In this document: one piece after another, positions 52,047-61,106 of the stretch
How positions within the stretch are numbered: the stretch's first letter is position 1
How the letters are laid out: each line of letters begins with the position of its first letter
From: CAWIHK01 sp963835935
GTDB lineage: Bacteria; Bacteroidota; Ignavibacteria; UBA10030; CAVZMI01
Direction of reading: 5' to 3'
DNA length: 64,000 nucleotides
Assembly: GCA_963835935.1 (NCBI GenBank)
Contig: CAWIHK010000001.1
Location: 1,674,001-1,738,000 of the forward strand
Program-made: the position numbers and the translations under genes
The notes under the pieces: generated by a model
Databases searched by the model: none
What the model saw: only the letters and a program-made list of their open reading frames with translations
Told to the model about the DNA's origin: nothing

Positions 52047-52961
52047 TCAAACTCGTACTTTGATTTTATTATGAAGAATTTCAAATCTTGCCGGGAGCTT
52101 TCCGATTAACTCTCCGTCAGCTTCGATAAATACATCGTCGTCTGAATCGAGTTCTATAATTTTTCCTTGAAAATAAGACACCTCACGATGATGGATATTC
52201 TTACCTTTCATCAAATGAAATATTTTTGCCAGATAAGCCGGGACACTTATATCGCCAAAATGCGCAATGTGAAAAATTCCATCATCTATCTTTGCATCCG
52301 GCGCCGGGCAGAGTCCGCCTGCAAAGTATCTGCCGTTTGCAACTACAAATGCCAGAGTTTTCCCTCCTTTATACTCCACCCCATCTATTGAAAATCGGAG
52401 AGTTAATGGTTTGAAATTCATGAAAGATTGTGTAATCGCAATCAGGTAGGCGACTTGACAGCCAAAAACTTTGCTGCTCATCTTCACTCTTCTTATAACA
52501 TCCGAACCGATCCCGGCATCCGCGATATTTATAAAATAACGGACTGTTTCATTCCCATTGCTGTTTCTGCAACTTATCTTTCCTATGTCAACCAGTACAG
52601 GTTTTGATAGTTGATAATTTTTAATTGCCTTTTCAATCTGTTTTGGAATTCCCAGTGTTCGAATCGTATCGTTGCCGGATCCGAATGGCAAGATGATGAG
52701 TGATGAATCAGGCGAAATATTTACATCACCTTCAAAAAAGCCATTCACAACCTCGTTTATTGTTCCGTCTCCTCCGATGACGAATATTTCTTTTGCACCG
52801 GACAAAAGCGCTTCATGTGTAATTCTCGTTGCATCTTCTGGCGATTGTGTAATTTGAATATTAACATTGCCGCCTATACAGTTGCAAAAGACATCCTTTA
52901 TATCGTCCCATGCTGTTAAAAGCCGGCCAGCTTGTATATTTGCAATTAGCACTTTATCCAT
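52047..52961 (-). CDS. diacylglycerol/lipid kinase family protein (DagK/YegS-like)
   Basis: The 304-residue protein has the family nucleotide-binding motif IFVIGGDGTINEVVNGF, LIILPFGSGNDTIRTLGIP, and a C-terminal VFIEADGELIGKLPARFEI. Such enzymes phosphorylate diacylglycerol, sphingosine or related lipids; the exact lipid is open. ATG 52961 is chosen; TTG 52967 adds two residues. A GC hairpin lies about 30 bases before the start. Confidence 0.85.
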   Translation of the reverse strand: MDKVLIANIQAGRLLTAWDDIKDVFCNCIGGNVNIQITQSPEDATRITHEALLSGAKEIFVIGGDGTINEVVNGFFEGDVNISPDSSLIILPFGSGNDTIRTLGIPKQIEKAIKNYQLSKPVLVDIGKISCRNSNGNETVRYFINIADAGIGSDVIRRVKMSSKVFGCQVAYLIAITQSFMNFKPLTLRFSIDGVEYKGGKTLAFVVANGRYFAGGLCPAPDAKIDDGIFHIAHFGDISVPAYLAKIFHLMKGKNIHHREVSYFQGKIIELDSDDDVFIEADGELIGKLPARFEILHNKIKVRV

Positions 52962-52992
52962 TTGCAAAATATAGGCAAGCAGACGAAAAATC

Positions 52993-53014
52993 GCAAGCGG
53001 GCTTGCATTTTTTT
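52993..53014 (+). terminator. terminator-like hairpin between lipid kinase and nif3-like genes
   Basis: GCAAGC-GG-GCTTGC (52993-53006) is followed by A and seven T on the plus strand. On the minus strand it lies just ahead of the lipid kinase start and is followed by GATTTTTC. No plus-strand gene ends here, so its role is unclear. Confidence 0.5.
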
Positions 53015-53158
53015 CCAGAAGTGATTATCTTATTGTTATTCAAAGAGATGAATTCAGACGTAACAGGATTTTTGAGTGAGATGAATTATCGCGTATTACA
53101 ATTACTACACTATGGTCATACGTCAACACCAAAAAAAATAACACACAACAAATTTCAC

Positions 53159-53191
53159 AGTGTCCCGCCCCATCCGCGGGACACTTTTTTT
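53159..53191 (+). terminator. strong intrinsic terminator or attenuator before nif3-like gene
   Basis: AGTGTCCCGC (53159-53168) pairs perfectly over 10 bp with GCGGGACACT (53176-53185), followed by seven T in a row. It ends only 13 bases before the ATG at 53205. No plus-strand gene ends just upstream, so this looks like a leader attenuator or the end of a small RNA. Confidence 0.7.
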
Positions 53192-53204
53192 ATAGTCTGC
53201 CGCT

Positions 53205-54308
53205 ATGATTGTCAACAATATCATAAATATTCTTGAGGAATGGGCGCCTCCAGGTTCGGCATGGGAAAAAGATAATGTCGGCTTGCAAATTGGCAATACA
53301 AAACATGATGTACGCCGAATCCTTCTTGCGCTTGATTGCACGGAAGCGATAGCAGACGAAGCAGTTAAAAATAACATCGACCTAATCATCACTCACCATC
53401 CGTTATTTTTTCGGTCGATAAAAAATATTACAGATGGTTCGCGGCGCGGTCGAATAACGCAAAAATTGATAAAGTCGGATATTCGTTTGTATGCTATTCA
53501 TACGAATGCGGATTTTATTCGAGATGGAGTAAGCCTCTCGCTGGCTAACACTCTCGGATTGCAGGAAACATCGATCCTTGCACCGCTTTCGGATCAGACA
53601 ATAAAGATTGTGTCTTTTGTTCCGCCGGAATCGATTGAAAAAGTAACTGAGGCAATGTCGCATGCCGGAGCTGGAGTAATCGGTAATTATTCAGAATGCT
53701 CATTCCGCGTCGAGGGAACCGGAGCGTATCGACCCGGCAAAGGATCAAAACCTTATATCGGAAAGCAAGGCGATCTCGAAACTGTGAAAGAAATTCGTCT
53801 GGAAATGATAGCGCCACGATGGTCTATGCAAGCAATTATAAAAGCGCTGATTGCTTCTCATCCCTACGAAGAAGTCGCGTATGATATTTATCCAACGGAA
53901 AATACAAATCCTAACTTTGGCGCAGGCCTGATTGGAACTTTACGAAAACCGATGCCCTTAAAACAATTTCTAAAAATTGTGAAAAAAAATATAGCACCCG
54001 ATGGTTTCCGATATACAACGGGGAAAATGTCCGATATAAACCGTATTGCAGTTTGTGGCGGTAACGGAAATGAATATATCAATTCCGCAATAACAGCTGG
54101 AGCCGATGCATACATCACAGCAGACATCACGTATCATACATTTCAGGATGCAGAAGGTGCACTTACACTTATTGATGCAGGCCACTTTGAGACCGAGCGA
54201 TTTATTCTATTCAGGATTGAACAAATTCTGAAAGAATATTTTAACGACAAAAAAACATTTGCAGTTATTCATTCGAAGACGAGAGTAAATTCTATTCATT
54301 ATTTTTAA
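53205..54308 (+). CDS. Nif3-like dinuclear metal center protein
   Basis: The 367-residue protein belongs to the NIF3/YqfO family, once called GTP cyclohydrolase type 1-like. Landmarks are WEKDNVGLQIG, LLALDCTEAI, DLIITHHPLFFRSI, AIHTNADFI, and the C-terminal DAYITADITYHTFQDA and LIDAGHFETER. The His, Asp and Glu residues bind two metals in a hexameric toroid. An inserted middle domain (about 130-240) corresponds to the YqfO-type PII-like insertion. Its exact role is unknown. It is followed by a zinc ribbon protein, a common pairing. Confidence 0.92.
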   Translation: MIVNNIINILEEWAPPGSAWEKDNVGLQIGNTKHDVRRILLALDCTEAIADEAVKNNIDLIITHHPLFFRSIKNITDGSRRGRITQKLIKSDIRLYAIHTNADFIRDGVSLSLANTLGLQETSILAPLSDQTIKIVSFVPPESIEKVTEAMSHAGAGVIGNYSECSFRVEGTGAYRPGKGSKPYIGKQGDLETVKEIRLEMIAPRWSMQAIIKALIASHPYEEVAYDIYPTENTNPNFGAGLIGTLRKPMPLKQFLKIVKKNIAPDGFRYTTGKMSDINRIAVCGGNGNEYINSAITAGADAYITADITYHTFQDAEGALTLIDAGHFETERFILFRIEQILKEYFNDKKTFAVIHSKTRVNSIHYF

Positions 54309-54318
54309 GGAGAGAGAA

Positions 54319-55047
54319 TTGGAAAACAAACTCCGACTATTGTACGCATTACAAGTTATTGACAATAAGCTCGATGAAATCGATGAGATGAAAGGTGATC
54401 TCCCTGCCCTAGTGCGGGAGTTGCAACAAACAATCGAACAGTTAGAGACAACAATAAAGGCGAATGAAAAAGCCATACAGCAAGCCCATAACGATAGATC
54501 GAAATCTGAACAGGACATTCAATCCCTTCTCGAAAAAATTGAACGATATAAGAGTCAGCAGTTCAAGGTCAAGAGCAATAAAGAATACGATATGCTGACC
54601 AGAGAAATTGATTATACCGAGAAAAAAATCTCCGATATGGAAAATAAAATAGATGAGATGGCGGATTTCGTCCAAAAAACAAAAATTGAAAATGAAAATA
54701 TAAAAACAAATCTTGAAAAACTAAACGAAGATATAAAAGAAAAGAAAGCAGAATTGGCAGATGTCTCCAAGGACACCGACAAGGAAGAACAGTCGCTCCG
54801 ACGCAATCGCGATAAGCTGGTTCATAAAATTGTGAAGTCGGATGTCGCCGCTTATGAACGTATTCGAACTGCAAAAGGAAAAGCAGTTGTTCCTGTCCGC
54901 CGCGGAGCTTGTGCCGGATGTTTTAATGCCGTGCCGCCACAACGAGTGTTGGAGTTAAGAAAAAATACTAAAATTTATAAGTGTGAACGATGCGGCCGGA
55001 TATTGGTCTCCGACGAAATCGTCGAGAGCAGCAAAGATTTGCTATGA
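54319..55047 (+). CDS. coiled-coil zinc ribbon protein
   Basis: The 242-residue protein is mostly a long coiled coil (residues 1-190) with a C-terminal C4 zinc ribbon: CAGCFNAVPPQ and CERCGRILV. This C4-type zinc ribbon family often follows nif3-like genes, as here, with 10 bases between. A TTG start at 54319 after GGAGAGAGAA is used. The molecular function is not established. Confidence 0.88.
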   Translation: MENKLRLLYALQVIDNKLDEIDEMKGDLPALVRELQQTIEQLETTIKANEKAIQQAHNDRSKSEQDIQSLLEKIERYKSQQFKVKSNKEYDMLTREIDYTEKKISDMENKIDEMADFVQKTKIENENIKTNLEKLNEDIKEKKAELADVSKDTDKEEQSLRRNRDKLVHKIVKSDVAAYERIRTAKGKAVVPVRRGACAGCFNAVPPQRVLELRKNTKIYKCERCGRILVSDEIVESSKDLL

Positions 55048-55457
55048 GACTCACTGCGCACATCGATGGTGCAGCACGCGGAAATCCTGGCCTTAGCGGT
55101 ATCGGTGTCATTGTTTTCGACGAATCAGGTTCCTGTGTACTTGAACATGCCGAATTTCTCGGAACTGCAACTAATAACATGGCAGAATACACCGCACTGC
55201 TCCGTTGTCTAAACGCAGTTCAAGAAAAATTTCCGGCATGTTCGGAATTGAATATTCGATCCGACAGCGAACTGCTCGTGAAACAATTGAATGGCAACTA
55301 TCGTGTGCGCGACTCGAAGCTCCAAAAATACTTTCATGAAGCAAATCGAATCATGCAGAATGCTTCATGGAAATGTGTTGTTGAACATGTTCCCCGAGAA
55401 AAGAATAAAGATGCAGATCGTCTCGCGAATCGGGGAATTGATGAACGAAGAATTTAG
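55044..55457 (+). CDS. ribonuclease HI family protein
   Basis: The 137-residue protein has the RNase H fold and the catalytic set: D in AHIDGAARGNPG, E in NMAEYTALLRCL, D in IRSDSELLVKQL, and a late D in NKDADRLAN. It degrades RNA in RNA-DNA hybrids, or is an RnhA-like reverse-transcriptase-type domain protein (ternary-complex type). ATG 55044 overlaps the zinc ribbon stop by ATGA; a longer reading from 54990 is rejected. Confidence 0.9.
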   Translation: MRLTAHIDGAARGNPGLSGIGVIVFDESGSCVLEHAEFLGTATNNMAEYTALLRCLNAVQEKFPACSELNIRSDSELLVKQLNGNYRVRDSKLQKYFHEANRIMQNASWKCVVEHVPREKNKDADRLANRGIDERRI

Positions 55458-55493
55458 TTAATTAATTAATATATAAACTAATAGTACTTCATT

Positions 55494-55957
55494 GCGTGGA
55501 GGGTGCAAACCAGGCAATCGCTCCGCCGCTATTGAAAATAGCGGCGGAGAGGAAAGTCCGAACTCCGAAGAGCAGGGTGCCGCCTAACGGGCGGACTCCG
55601 ATCTGCCAAAGCGGGTTGGAGATGGATAGCGTCACAGAAAATATACCGTTCCAAGAATTCCGCAAGGAAATTTTAGAATAAGGGTGAAATGGCGAGGTAA
55701 GAGCTCACCGTCCCGCCGGTAACGACGGGAGCATGACAAGCCCCACTCGGAGCAAGACCATGTATAGAAACATTTGCATCGTTATTGAATGCAAACGATG
55801 CTGCTCGCATCGTCAGATTTCAGGGTAGGTCGCAATCTGTCATGATGAATGACAGATGAGTTATACTGCAAAGTATAATCGAGAGAAATGATTGCCTCCT
55901 CCGCCTTTCAAGCGGGGAAGACAGAATTCGGCTTATCGGTCTGCATCCTCCTCCACA
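55494..55957 (+). ncRNA. rnpB: RNase P RNA (class A)
   Basis: Conserved elements are present in order: GAGGAAAGTCCG near 55551, the ACAGAAA element near 55636, AGGGTGAAATGGCGAGGTAAG with GAGCTCACC near 55681-55710, and the 3' signature ACAGAATTCGGCTTATCGG near 55921. The ends pair as P1 (GTGGAGGGTGCA with TGCATCCTCCTCCAC, imperfect). It makes tRNA 5' ends with RnpA. The ends are approximate to within about 10 bases. Confidence 0.93.
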
Positions 55958-55973
55958 CAATGAAGTGTGGAGT
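55950..55973 (+). promoter_or_regulatory. hairpin at rnpB 3' end, in front of recJ
   Basis: CTCCACAC (55950-55957) pairs with GTGTGGAG (55966-55973) across AATGAA, 4 bases before the recJ ATG, without T-run. The CTCCAC is also the 3' strand of RNase P P1, so the two structures exclude each other. Confidence 0.5.
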
Positions 55974-55977
55974 ACTC

Positions 55978-57699
55978 ATGGAACATCGGTGGAACATTGT
56001 TTCTCCTGCTGATCCGGATACGATAAAACAACTGGTAGAAGAGTTGAGTGTGCCGGAAATCCTGGCGCAAGTGCTCGCCAGTCGTGGAATCGATACATTT
56101 GAAAAGGCACGGCGGTTTTTCCGGCCGGAAGTTGAGTTTTTGTACGACCCTTTTCTCATGGATGGGATGGATCGGGCAGTCGAGCGCGTACTAAAAGCGC
56201 TTACAAACAGTGAACGTATCTTGATGTACGGCGATTACGACGTCGATGGAACCAACAGCGCCTCGATGTTGTATCTCTTTCTTAAAGAATTGGGAGCCTT
56301 CGTAGAAGTTTATATTCCCGATCGCGTGAATGAAGGATATGGCATCTCACAAGCGGGAATAGATCGGGCAAAAGAAAATCAAACATCATTATTGATTTCA
56401 ATCGACTGTGGTATCACGGCAGTCAGTCAGGTTGAATACGCCAGATCACTCGGCATCGATGTCATCATTTGTGATCATCATGAACCGGGACCGGAATTGC
56501 CGGATGCTTATGCAGTGCTCGATCCAATCAAACCGGGATGTAATTATCCATTTAAGATGTTGTGTGGTTGTGGTGTTGGATTTAAACTTGCACAAGGTGT
56601 TTCGATAAAACTCGGAAAACCGGATGTGCCGTACAAATATCTCGATTTTGTCGCTCTGGCAAGCACTGCAGATATCGTTCCTCTTGTGGATGAAAACCGG
56701 ACGCTTGTAAAACTGGGTATGGATATTATCAACACTTCCCCACGTCCAGGAATTCGAGCGTTGATCGAAAGTTCCGGTTCACGCTTCGGGTCCATTACTA
56801 CTGGACAGATAGTCTTTGTGTTGGCACCGCGTATCAATGCAGTCGGTCGATTGGGAAGCGCTCAGCGCGCAGTTGAACTTTTAACTTGTTCAGAATATGA
56901 AACTGCCGTCGGCCTTGCAAAAATCATGGAAGAAGAAAATCGGAACCGGCGGAAAATAGATGAAGAGACATTCCTTCAGGCACAAGCGGTTGTAGAAAAA
57001 TTCTTCAACCTGGAAAACGATGCAGCTATAGTTCTTCATCAAGATGAATGGCATCCGGGAGTTGTCGGAATTGTCGCATCACGGCTTGTAGAAAAATATT
57101 ACAGGCCGACAGTGATGATGACGACTGTCGACGGAGTTGCCAAGGGTTCAGCCCGCAGTGTGGCAGGCTTCGACATTTATCAAGCTCTTAAAAAAGTGGA
57201 AGACAAATTGCTGCAATTCGGCGGACACAAATACGCAGCTGGATTATCGATAGACATCGATCGCGTCGACGAATTCCGCGAAGCCTTCAATGCCGTAGTA
57301 AAGGAATTGATGAATGAAGAATTGAAGACACCGGAAATAAAAATCGATTGCGAGATCGACTTGTCCGATATAACTCCGAAATTTGTACGACTATTAAAAC
57401 AGTTTGCTCCATTCGGGCCTGGTAATATGCGCCCTGTGTTTCTCGCCAGAGAAGTTGAAGTGATAGGATCGCCGCGCGTATTCGGAAAAAATCATTTGAA
57501 ATTTAAAGTTCGATCCGGCAATATGATTTATGATACAATCGGTTTCGGGCTTGGTTCTTTGGCATCCAGGATTGAACCAACGAAAAAGGGACTAGATATC
57601 GTGTTTACTGTTGAAGAAAACGAGTGGAACGGCAATGGCTATTCAAACGATAAGCCTGCTGAAATATATCCGCAATTAAAGATCAAGGATTTAAGATAA
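55978..57699 (+). CDS. recJ: single-stranded-DNA-specific exonuclease RecJ
   Basis: The 573-residue exonuclease has the DHH phosphoesterase motifs: DYDVDGTNSASMLYLF, SIDCGI, ICDHHEPG and TADIVPL. The DHHA1 domain has GSARSVAGFDIYQALKK and GGHKYAAGLSI, and an OB-fold region closes it. It degrades single-stranded DNA 5' to 3' in recombination and mismatch repair. ATG 55978 is used; an upstream reading from 55888 overlaps rnpB and is rejected. Confidence 0.95.
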   Translation: MEHRWNIVSPADPDTIKQLVEELSVPEILAQVLASRGIDTFEKARRFFRPEVEFLYDPFLMDGMDRAVERVLKALTNSERILMYGDYDVDGTNSASMLYLFLKELGAFVEVYIPDRVNEGYGISQAGIDRAKENQTSLLISIDCGITAVSQVEYARSLGIDVIICDHHEPGPELPDAYAVLDPIKPGCNYPFKMLCGCGVGFKLAQGVSIKLGKPDVPYKYLDFVALASTADIVPLVDENRTLVKLGMDIINTSPRPGIRALIESSGSRFGSITTGQIVFVLAPRINAVGRLGSAQRAVELLTCSEYETAVGLAKIMEEENRNRRKIDEETFLQAQAVVEKFFNLENDAAIVLHQDEWHPGVVGIVASRLVEKYYRPTVMMTTVDGVAKGSARSVAGFDIYQALKKVEDKLLQFGGHKYAAGLSIDIDRVDEFREAFNAVVKELMNEELKTPEIKIDCEIDLSDITPKFVRLLKQFAPFGPGNMRPVFLAREVEVIGSPRVFGKNHLKFKVRSGNMIYDTIGFGLGSLASRIEPTKKGLDIVFTVEENEWNGNGYSNDKPAEIYPQLKIKDLR

Positions 57700-57709
57700 A
57701 GGAGCACTC

Positions 57710-58459
57710 ATGTCAGGTCATTCCAAATGGGCGACAATCAAACGCAAGAAAGCTTCGATCGATGCGGCCCGAGGACGAGCTTTCACACAACTTATCAAAG
57801 AAATCACGATCGCCGCAAAAATGGGAGGCGGCGACCTGGATGGCAACCCGCGCTTGCGCTTCGCAGTCGATAAAGCAAAAGCAAGCAACATGCCGGCCGA
57901 TAATATCAAGCGCGCAATACTGAAAGGAACCGGAGAATTGCCCGGTGTGAGCTACGAGGATGCTATCTACGAATGTTATGGCCCGGGTGGCGTTGCCATG
58001 TTGATCGAATCTGTAACCGATAACAAAAACAGAACGGTTGCTGAACTCCGTCACCTTCTCGAAAGGCATGGCGGTAAACTCGCTGCTTCCGGTTCGGTCG
58101 CGTTCCAATTTTCAAAAAAAGGAACCATCATCCTTCCCAAGGAAGGATTGGATGAAGACAACGTAATGAATATCATTCTCGAAGCTGGCGCCGATGATAT
58201 GCAAACGACTTCCGAACATTTTGAGATTTACACGACACCTTCTACATTCGAATCTGTCAAACAAGCCATCGAACAAAAGAAGTTGAAAATAGAAAGTGCC
58301 GATCTTCAGATGGTTCCGCAAAATACTGTGAAGGTGGAAGGAAAAGACGCAGAGCATTTGCTCAAGTTGATGGAAGCACTCGAAGAACATGACGATGTGC
58401 AAAACGTTTATGCCAATTTCGATATTGATGAAAGTGTAATGGCGGCGTTTAATTCATGA
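57710..58459 (+). CDS. YebC/PmpR family regulator
   Basis: The 249-residue protein has the family signature MSGHSKWATIKRKKASIDAA, RGRAFTQLIKEITIAAKMGG, ARHLLERHGGKLAASGSVAF-type central domain and NNRTVAELR context. It acts as a transcriptional regulator (PmpR) or translation factor for proline-rich stretches (YebC2-type). It lies in the common yebC-ruvC-ruvA-ruvB arrangement. Confidence 0.96.
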   Translation: MSGHSKWATIKRKKASIDAARGRAFTQLIKEITIAAKMGGGDLDGNPRLRFAVDKAKASNMPADNIKRAILKGTGELPGVSYEDAIYECYGPGGVAMLIESVTDNKNRTVAELRHLLERHGGKLAASGSVAFQFSKKGTIILPKEGLDEDNVMNIILEAGADDMQTTSEHFEIYTTPSTFESVKQAIEQKKLKIESADLQMVPQNTVKVEGKDAEHLLKLMEALEEHDDVQNVYANFDIDESVMAAFNS

Positions 58460-59022
58460 TAATCCTCGGCGTTGATCCCGGAACGCTTGTAACCGGCTAT
58501 GGTGTCATTGAAGGAACCGGCCGATCGATAAAATTGCTGGCTTACGATGTTGTTCGTAACAACGGTACTGTGAAGATGCCGATGAGATTAAAATGCATTT
58601 ATCAAGCGCTTCAACGAATTATCGAGAAATACGCGCCGGATGAATTTGCAATCGAAACAGCTTTCTACGGAAAAAATGCTCAATCGGCTCTGAAGATCGG
58701 ACAAGCTCGCGGCATTTCAATTCTTGCGTCGGTACTAAACGAAATTCCCACTACCGAATATTCTCCACGTGAAATTAAAAAAGCTGTCGTCGGAAATGGA
58801 TCGGCTTCAAAACAACAAGTTCAGTTTATGGTGAAAACACTTTTGAATATCAAGGAAACTCCGAAACTCTATGATGCAACGGACGCTCTTGCGGTTGCGC
58901 TGTGCCATTATCACCGTCAGACTGCTCCGCGAGCTAAATTCACCAATTGGAAATCTTTTGTAGAAGCACATCCTGAACGTATTGTTACAATTTCACACTC
59001 AAACACAACCAGACAATCATGA
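58456..59022 (+). CDS. ruvC: Holliday junction resolvase RuvC
   Basis: The 188-residue resolvase has the four acidic catalytic residues: D in ILGVDPGT, E in FAIETAFYGKN, and the DATDALAVALCHYH pair near the C-terminus. It cuts Holliday junctions in the RuvABC complex. The start overlaps the yebC stop and the end overlaps the ruvA start by ATGA. Confidence 0.96.
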   Translation: MIILGVDPGTLVTGYGVIEGTGRSIKLLAYDVVRNNGTVKMPMRLKCIYQALQRIIEKYAPDEFAIETAFYGKNAQSALKIGQARGISILASVLNEIPTTEYSPREIKKAVVGNGSASKQQVQFMVKTLLNIKETPKLYDATDALAVALCHYHRQTAPRAKFTNWKSFVEAHPERIVTISHSNTTRQS

Positions 59023-59621
59023 TAGCACAACTGCGAGGAAATCTTATATCGAAATCTCCTACCGACATTGTCGTTGATGTTTATGGTGTCGGTTATCAGC
59101 TAACTATTCCGGTTTCAACATACCAGCGTTTACCCGACATCGGATCGGAGATCGCTCTACTTACGCACCTGCATGTTCGTGAAGATGCAATTCTATTATT
59201 CGGATTCTTTACTGAAGCCGAACGCTCGATGTTCCGATTGCTAATTTCTGTTTCCGGTATCGGCCCGAAAATCGCATGCGGAATTCTTTCCGGTGTGGGC
59301 GTTGACGATTTACGCGATCACATTCTTCACGCGAACACTTCTGCATTGACAACAATCCCCGGCATTGGTAGAAAAACTGCTGAACGTCTGGTGGTCGAGT
59401 TGCGCGATAAATTAGGCAAAGACGAATTCGTCTCGACTCAAATTCCTGCAATCGCAGATCATGCCGCGCATGTTCGTTCAGAAACGTTGCTCGCATTAAT
59501 TGCTCTTGGTCTCCCCCGCGCGACAGCGGAGAAAGCGATACGCCAGGTTTCAGCCGAAATCGATCAATCTACAATCACAGTAGAAGAATTGATTAAAAAA
59601 GCTCTCAGACATACTTCATAA
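59019..59621 (+). CDS. ruvA: Holliday junction helicase subunit RuvA
   Basis: The 200-residue protein has the N-terminal OB-fold (MIAQLRGNLISKSPTDIVVD), two helix-hairpin-helix units (VSGIGPKIACGILS and IPGIGRKTAERLVVEL) and the C-terminal domain III that contacts RuvB. Its tetramer holds the four-way junction open. Confidence 0.96.
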   Translation: MIAQLRGNLISKSPTDIVVDVYGVGYQLTIPVSTYQRLPDIGSEIALLTHLHVREDAILLFGFFTEAERSMFRLLISVSGIGPKIACGILSGVGVDDLRDHILHANTSALTTIPGIGRKTAERLVVELRDKLGKDEFVSTQIPAIADHAAHVRSETLLALIALGLPRATAEKAIRQVSAEIDQSTITVEELIKKALRHTS

Positions 59622-59638
59622 TTTCCGGGAAAGAATCT

Positions 59639-60682
59639 TTGCAAAAAAAAGACGCGACAACTCCAGAACGGATTGAGAACGATAGTGAATTCGATCAAAC
59701 ACTGCGGCCGAATCAATTTGCTTCATTTGTCGGACAATCGAAAATTGTCGAGAACTTAATCGTCTTTATAAAAGCCGCACGGCAACGCGGCGAATCTCTT
59801 GATCACGTGCTCTTCACAGGCCCGCCGGGACTTGGCAAAACGACACTCGCCTACATCATCGCGAATGAGATGGGTTCGAATATTAAAGTGACCTCCGGCC
59901 CGGTGCTCGACAGGCCAAGCGATCTTGCTGGTGTACTGACTAATTTGGAAGCAGGTGATGTTCTTTTCATCGATGAAATTCACAGATTGAATTCCATTGT
60001 GGAAGAATATCTTTATTCCGCAATGGAAGATTTTAGGCTCAATATCATGATAGATTCCGGACCAAGTGCTCGAAGCGTACAAATTTCTCTGCCGCGGTTT
60101 ACGCTTGTCGGCGCAACAACAAGAGCCGGACTGCTCACATCGCCGCTTCGTTCGCGATTCGGCATCACCAACCGTCTCGATTATTACTCATCCGACGATT
60201 TATGTCGAATCATCAAACGCTCTTCCACAATTTTAGATATAAAAATTGAAGATGATGGAGCAATCGAAATCTCTCGACGATCACGAGGAACACCACGCAT
60301 TGCCAACCGTTTGTTGCGGCGTTGTCGTGATTTTGCACAAGCCGATCAATCTCTCGCACGTTTCAAGGGCATTATCACTCGTGAAGTTTCGGAAGTCGCG
60401 TTAAAAGCGCTTGATGTTGACTCAAAAGGTTTGGATGATATGGATAAAAGAATTTTGTTAACGATTGTCGAAAAATATAATGGCGGCCCGGTAGGACTCA
60501 ATACAATTGCCGTCGCAGTAAGCGAAGAAGCCGGAACAATTGAAGAAGTGTACGAGCCTTATCTGATCCAGGAAGGATTTCTAAAACGAACGCCTCGCGG
60601 CCGTGAAGCAAGTCAGCTTGCCTACGATCATTTTGGAATCCAGAGAAAGAAATCCGGTAACGATCAACCAAATTTATTTTGA
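59639..60682 (+). CDS. ruvB: Holliday junction helicase subunit RuvB
   Basis: The 347-residue AAA+ motor has Walker A GPPGLGKTTLAY, Walker B FIDEIHRL, sensor 1 LVGATTRAGLLT and the RuvB arginine region GTPRIANRLLRRCRDFAQ. A winged helix closes it (FLKRTPRGREASQLAY). It drives branch migration. A TTG start at 59639 after GGGAAAG is used, 17 bases after ruvA. Confidence 0.97.
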   Translation: MQKKDATTPERIENDSEFDQTLRPNQFASFVGQSKIVENLIVFIKAARQRGESLDHVLFTGPPGLGKTTLAYIIANEMGSNIKVTSGPVLDRPSDLAGVLTNLEAGDVLFIDEIHRLNSIVEEYLYSAMEDFRLNIMIDSGPSARSVQISLPRFTLVGATTRAGLLTSPLRSRFGITNRLDYYSSDDLCRIIKRSSTILDIKIEDDGAIEISRRSRGTPRIANRLLRRCRDFAQADQSLARFKGIITREVSEVALKALDVDSKGLDDMDKRILLTIVEKYNGGPVGLNTIAVAVSEEAGTIEEVYEPYLIQEGFLKRTPRGREASQLAYDHFGIQRKKSGNDQPNLF

Positions 60683-60785
60683 ATTATTTACTGTTGCTTG
60701 TTTTATATCCCTATAATTGATATATTAATCATGGTCATTATTATATGTAATAACTTATGGCATTTTTATATATCTAAAGTTGTTA

Positions 60786-60804
60786 TTATTATTGACGATA
60801 ATAA
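60786..60804. promoter_or_regulatory. inverted repeat upstream of the toxin-antitoxin pair
   Basis: TTATTAT-TGACG-ATAATAA is a perfect 7-bp inverted repeat about 48 bases before the antitoxin ATG. Toxin-antitoxin operons are usually autoregulated through such operators, so it is a candidate binding site. Confidence 0.4.
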
Positions 60805-60851
60805 GAATCATGAATTGTTTGTCAAAAGAATTGGACGGAGGAACAGTGGAT

Positions 60852-61106
60852 ATGTTAATATTATCTAATAAAAAAGAGAAAATAAATTTTCTAGCACCTC
60901 ACGAATATATTGCCAGAGCAAGTCGCCTCGCAAAAGAATTCAATTATTCCTTGAGCGATATATACCGACAAGCATTAATAAAAGTTATTGAAGAACTTGA
61001 AAATAAGAAGATTGAAAAAGAGGTGGAAGCAGCTTGCAGGAATTATTATGAATTCAATAAGCAGTTCTCAAAAAATTGGTCAAAATATGAATCGAAAATC
61101 AAATGA
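60852..61106 (+). CDS. antitoxin of a MazF-type toxin-antitoxin pair
   Basis: The 84-residue protein has a short beta-like start, MLILSNKKEKINFLAPHEYI, then two predicted helices (ARASRLAKEFNYSLSDIYRQ, ALIKVIEELEN), consistent with a ribbon-helix-helix or MazE-like DNA-binding antitoxin. A charged C-terminal tail should wrap the toxin. GGAGG about 10 bases upstream supports ATG 60852; longer starts (60780, 60810) are less likely. The stop overlaps the toxin start by ATGA. Assignment is mainly by position. Confidence 0.65.
   Translation: MLILSNKKEKINFLAPHEYIARASRLAKEFNYSLSDIYRQALIKVIEELENKKIEKEVEAACRNYYEFNKQFSKNWSKYESKIK

Noticed and set aside
52910..53236. Plus frame across the intergenic region before nif3
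   Set aside because: It would read through two intrinsic terminators and has no conserved features.
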